This document shows, piece by piece, positions 5,251 to 7,310 of a DNA stretch of 7,310 nucleotides. Under the pieces are notes generated by a model. That model saw only the letters and a program-made list of their open reading frames with translations. It did no database searches and was not told where the DNA came from. Source of the stretch: an uncultured Roseburia sp. (lineage in GTDB: Bacteria; Bacillota; Clostridia; Lachnospirales; Lachnospiraceae). The translations under genes were made by a program, and so were the position numbers. How positions within the stretch are numbered: position 1 is the first letter of the stretch; every line of letters starts with the position of its first letter. The stretch is from assembly GCA_905206195.1 (NCBI GenBank), contig CAJLGN010000062.1, forward strand, positions 1 through 7,310, given 5' to 3'.

Positions 5251-5877
5251 ATGAAACAGATATTGTGCTTTGGAGATTCCAACACATGGGGGTATGATCC
5301 AAAAACAGGAGAGAGATATGCCTGGGGTGTCAGATGGACCAGTATTCTGCAGGAAAAGCTTGGGACCGAAAATGCCCATATCATAGAGGAGGGGCTTTGC
5401 GGCAGAACAACAATGTTTGAAGATGAGCTTCGGGAAGGACGGCGGGGAATCGATTCCCTGCCGTTTCTTTTGGAGAGCCATGCGCCTTTGGACGCGATTG
5501 TGCTCATGCTTGGAACGAATGATTGCAAGAAGATCTATCGTGCAGATGAGACGGTCATTGGACTTGGAATCGAACGTTTGCTTGCCTTGATCCGCGAGCG
5601 GCAGCCACAGGCGAAGATCTTGTTGGTGTCCCCTATTCATTTGGGCAGTGATGTATGGAGAGACGGCTATGATCCGGAATTTGACGAGCGCGCGGTGGCG
5701 GTGTCGCACAGGCTAAAGGAAGTGTACCAGACATTGGCAAACGCTTATCACACAGAATTTCTCGCGGCGTCAGATTGCGCGACTTACAGTCAGGCAGATA
5801 TGGAACATATGGAAGAAAGTGGACATAGAAATCTGGCAGAAGCAATCTATGAGAAGCTTGTGGTGCTGATAAAATGA
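5251..5877 (+). CDS. SGNH/GDSL-family hydrolase (arylesterase-like)
   Basis: This cytoplasmic serine hydrolase of the SGNH superfamily probably cleaves or transfers an acyl ester. The 208-residue product has block I FGDSNTWGYD with nucleophile Ser10, block II GLCGRTT with Gly48, block III LGTND (87-91) with oxyanion Asn90, and block V DMEH (183-186) supplying Asp183 and His186. All catalytic residues are present and there is no signal peptide. The pattern fits the arylesterase/acyltransferase-like branch from memory; the substrate is unknown. The ATG lies one base after the receptor stop, so translation is probably coupled and the gene belongs to the ABC operon. The ribosome binding site is weak (GGTGAG, about 10 nt away), which is in keeping with coupling. 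A hydrolase in a cysteine importer operon is unusual; release of an acylated amino-acid substrate would be a speculative link. Confidence 0.9.
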   Translation: MKQILCFGDSNTWGYDPKTGERYAWGVRWTSILQEKLGTENAHIIEEGLCGRTTMFEDELREGRRGIDSLPFLLESHAPLDAIVLMLGTNDCKKIYRADETVIGLGIERLLALIRERQPQAKILLVSPIHLGSDVWRDGYDPEFDERAVAVSHRLKEVYQTLANAYHTEFLAASDCATYSQADMEHMEESGHRNLAEAIYEKLVVLIK

Positions 5878-5906
5878 TCGTGATACTGTGGGAGAAAAGG
5901 ATTTGC

Positions 5907-5935
5907 TTGGAAACTTTCAGTGTGTCGTGTATAAT
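5907..5935 (+). promoter_or_regulatory. Promoter of the M18 aminopeptidase gene
   Basis: TTGGAA (5907-5912), a 17-nt spacer and a perfect TATAAT (5930-5935) precede the aminopeptidase. Transcription would start near 5942, about 30 nt before its ATG. No terminator is visible between 5878 and this promoter, so ABC-operon transcripts may also continue into the gene. Confidence 0.65.
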
Positions 5936-5971
5936 GAAGAGAAGAATAGGTAGAAAGAGGAAACAACCACA

Positions 5972-7261
5972 ATGACAGAGACAGAAATTTTATTTGATTT
6001 GTTAAAAAAAGGCGTCTCTCCGGTACAGGCGGTGCGCGCCTGCAAAGAGCGCCTTGCAGCAGCCGGTTTTTCCGGATTGGATTATGCCAAGCGCTGGGAT
6101 TTGAAGGCGGGTGGAAAATATTATGTAAATCATCATGACACCACCCTGTTTGCATTCACGGTGGGGGATGGCTGGGAGGAGACGAGGGCGCCGCAGATCC
6201 GCATCGGAGCAGCGCACACAGATTTTCCATGCCTGCGGATCAAACCCTCAGCAGATCTCGCGGCAAACGGCTACGCTCAGGTGAATGTGGAGGTGTACGG
6301 CGGAGCTATCTTAAACACCTGGCTGGATCGCCCGCTTGGCATCGCAGGGCGCGTGGCTGTAAAGAGTGCAGATCCGTTTGCGCCGGAGGTGAAGGAGTTC
6401 GTGTCCGGGAAGAATCTTTTGACGATCCCGAATCTTGCCATCCACATGAACCGCGATGTCAACAAGGGTGTGGAGTTAAACAAACAGGTGGATATGCTGC
6501 CGGTGCTCGCCATGCTCTCGGAGGAGGAGAAGGGGGCGGATTACTTCCTCGCATTTTTGGCAGGGGAGCTTTCCGTCAAAAAAGAGGAGATTTTGGACTT
6601 TGAGCTCACTGTGTACTGCAAGGAGGAGGCGGAGTACGTCGGTGTGAACGGTGACTTTATCTCAAGCCCGCGCCTTGACAATCTCACCTCCTGCGCGGCC
6701 CTTGTATCGGGCATCATCGATGGCGCGCGTGGACAGGGCATAAATATGATCGCGCTCTTTGACCACGAGGAGATTGGAAGCCGCAGTAAGCAGGGCGCAG
6801 GATCAATTTTGCTGCACGATATGCTGCTTCGCATTTTAAAGGCGGTCGGCAGAGAGGAGACGGCGGAGAGCGATCTCTATCAGGGCATGCTCCTGTCGGT
6901 GGATGTGGCGCACGGGTTACACCCGAATCAGGCTGGAAAGATGGACATCACCAATAAGCCCATCCTGGGGAAGGGACTTTGCGTCAAGGAGGCGAGTTCC
7001 CAGTCCTACGCGACGGACTGCGAGGCCATCGGCATTATCCAGCAGATCTGTGAGCTGAAAAAGATTCCGTACCAGAAGTTTGTGAATCGCTCGGATATGC
7101 CGGGAGGCGGGACACTCGGTTCCATCGCGTCCGCGCTGCTTCCCGTGAAGACTGTGGATGTCGGCATTCCACTTTTGGCGATGCACTCCGCGCGCGAGCT
7201 GATGGGAACCGGGGATCAGCAGGCGCTTAAGAATTTGACTGAGGCATATTTTTCGCTTTAG
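5972..7261 (+). CDS. apeB: M18-family metallo-aminopeptidase
   Basis: This is a cytoplasmic zinc aminopeptidase that removes N-terminal residues from peptides in the final steps of protein and peptide breakdown. The 429-residue product matches the M18 family's usual length (about 430-460). Visible metal and catalytic motifs, in order: GAAHTDFP with His82, SPRLDNL with Asp236, DHEEIGS with Glu266/Glu267, SVDVAH with Asp311, and LLAMHSARE with His405. The full set expected for a two-zinc enzyme is present. M18 enzymes often prefer acidic or, in some bacteria, hydrophobic N-terminal residues; specificity cannot be read here, and the symbol follows common bacterial naming. The ATG at 5972 has GAGGA (5957-5961) 10 nt upstream. 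It has its own promoter, and the following gene begins 6-18 nt after the stop without a terminator. Confidence 0.95.
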   Translation: MTETEILFDLLKKGVSPVQAVRACKERLAAAGFSGLDYAKRWDLKAGGKYYVNHHDTTLFAFTVGDGWEETRAPQIRIGAAHTDFPCLRIKPSADLAANGYAQVNVEVYGGAILNTWLDRPLGIAGRVAVKSADPFAPEVKEFVSGKNLLTIPNLAIHMNRDVNKGVELNKQVDMLPVLAMLSEEEKGADYFLAFLAGELSVKKEEILDFELTVYCKEEAEYVGVNGDFISSPRLDNLTSCAALVSGIIDGARGQGINMIALFDHEEIGSRSKQGAGSILLHDMLLRILKAVGREETAESDLYQGMLLSVDVAHGLHPNQAGKMDITNKPILGKGLCVKEASSQSYATDCEAIGIIQQICELKKIPYQKFVNRSDMPGGGTLGSIASALLPVKTVDVGIPLLAMHSARELMGTGDQQALKNLTEAYFSL

Positions 7262-7267
7262 GCAAAA

Positions 7268-7310
7268 ATGGAGGAGACGGTGAGAAGAGGGACAAAAATC
7301 AAGATTGTAT
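7268..7310 (+). CDS. Start of an unidentified downstream gene, cut by window edge
   Basis: An open frame begins 6 nt after the aminopeptidase stop and runs off the window. The ATG at 7268 has no ribosome binding site, whereas the in-frame GTG at 7280 follows GGAGGAG (7270-7276), so the real start is probably GTG 7280, reading MRRGTKIKIV. Too little is visible to name it. Its position suggests co-transcription with the aminopeptidase. Confidence 0.4.
   Translation, partial: MEETVRRGTKIKIV

Noticed and set aside
4371..5528. Long minus-strand ORF opposite the receptor and hydrolase
   Set aside because: It is antisense to two clearly functional genes, shows no recognisable family, and is explained by codon bias of the plus-strand genes.

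Overview
The window looks like chromosomal DNA of a low-to-mid GC Firmicute, most likely a clostridial (Lachnospiraceae-like) gut anaerobe. This rests on strong GGAGG-type ribosome binding sites, sigma-A-type promoters, a DUF5721-like protein, and Gram-positive-style lipoprotein and ECF-transporter genes. No lineage was confirmed by search.

Layout. Positions 1-1576 are read on the minus strand: an ECF-transporter S component that runs off the left edge, a terminator-rich gap, a cold-shock protein (csp), and a DUF5721-like gene. Positions 1577-2012 hold no convincing gene but contain a GC-richer patch, a nested palindrome and a strong promoter. From 2013 to 5877, on the plus strand, lies one transcription unit: a short leader ORF, two amino-acid ABC permeases, the ATPase, a lipoprotein solute receptor, and a GDSL/SGNH hydrolase one base after the receptor stop. 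A separate promoter then precedes an M18-family aminopeptidase (5972-7261), and a further gene begins at the right edge.

The most interesting element is the leader of the ABC operon (about 1986-2203). Just downstream of an extended -10 promoter is a 43-codon ORF with a good ribosome binding site and three consecutive Cys codons (TGT TGT TGT, 2052-2060). It is followed by an intrinsic terminator (2172-2203) whose whole 5' arm can instead pair with a segment starting 12 nt after the Cys codons (2072-2090 with 2166-2180). The leader stop codon (2142-2144) lies inside the structure that would have to be opened. This is the geometry of classical ribosome-mediated attenuation. The solute receptor resembles, from memory, the Campylobacter cysteine receptor CjaA. 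Together these suggest a cysteine-sensing attenuator: Cys shortage stalls the ribosome, the antiterminator forms, and a cysteine/cystine importer is made. The sequence elements are directly visible; the mechanism and ligand are inference.

How the genes fit. The receptor, two permeases and ATPase form a complete polar-amino-acid (PAAT) importer. The hydrolase is translationally close-coupled to it, but its substrate is unknown. The aminopeptidase could supply amino acids from peptides and appears to have its own promoter, although no terminator separates it from the ABC operon.
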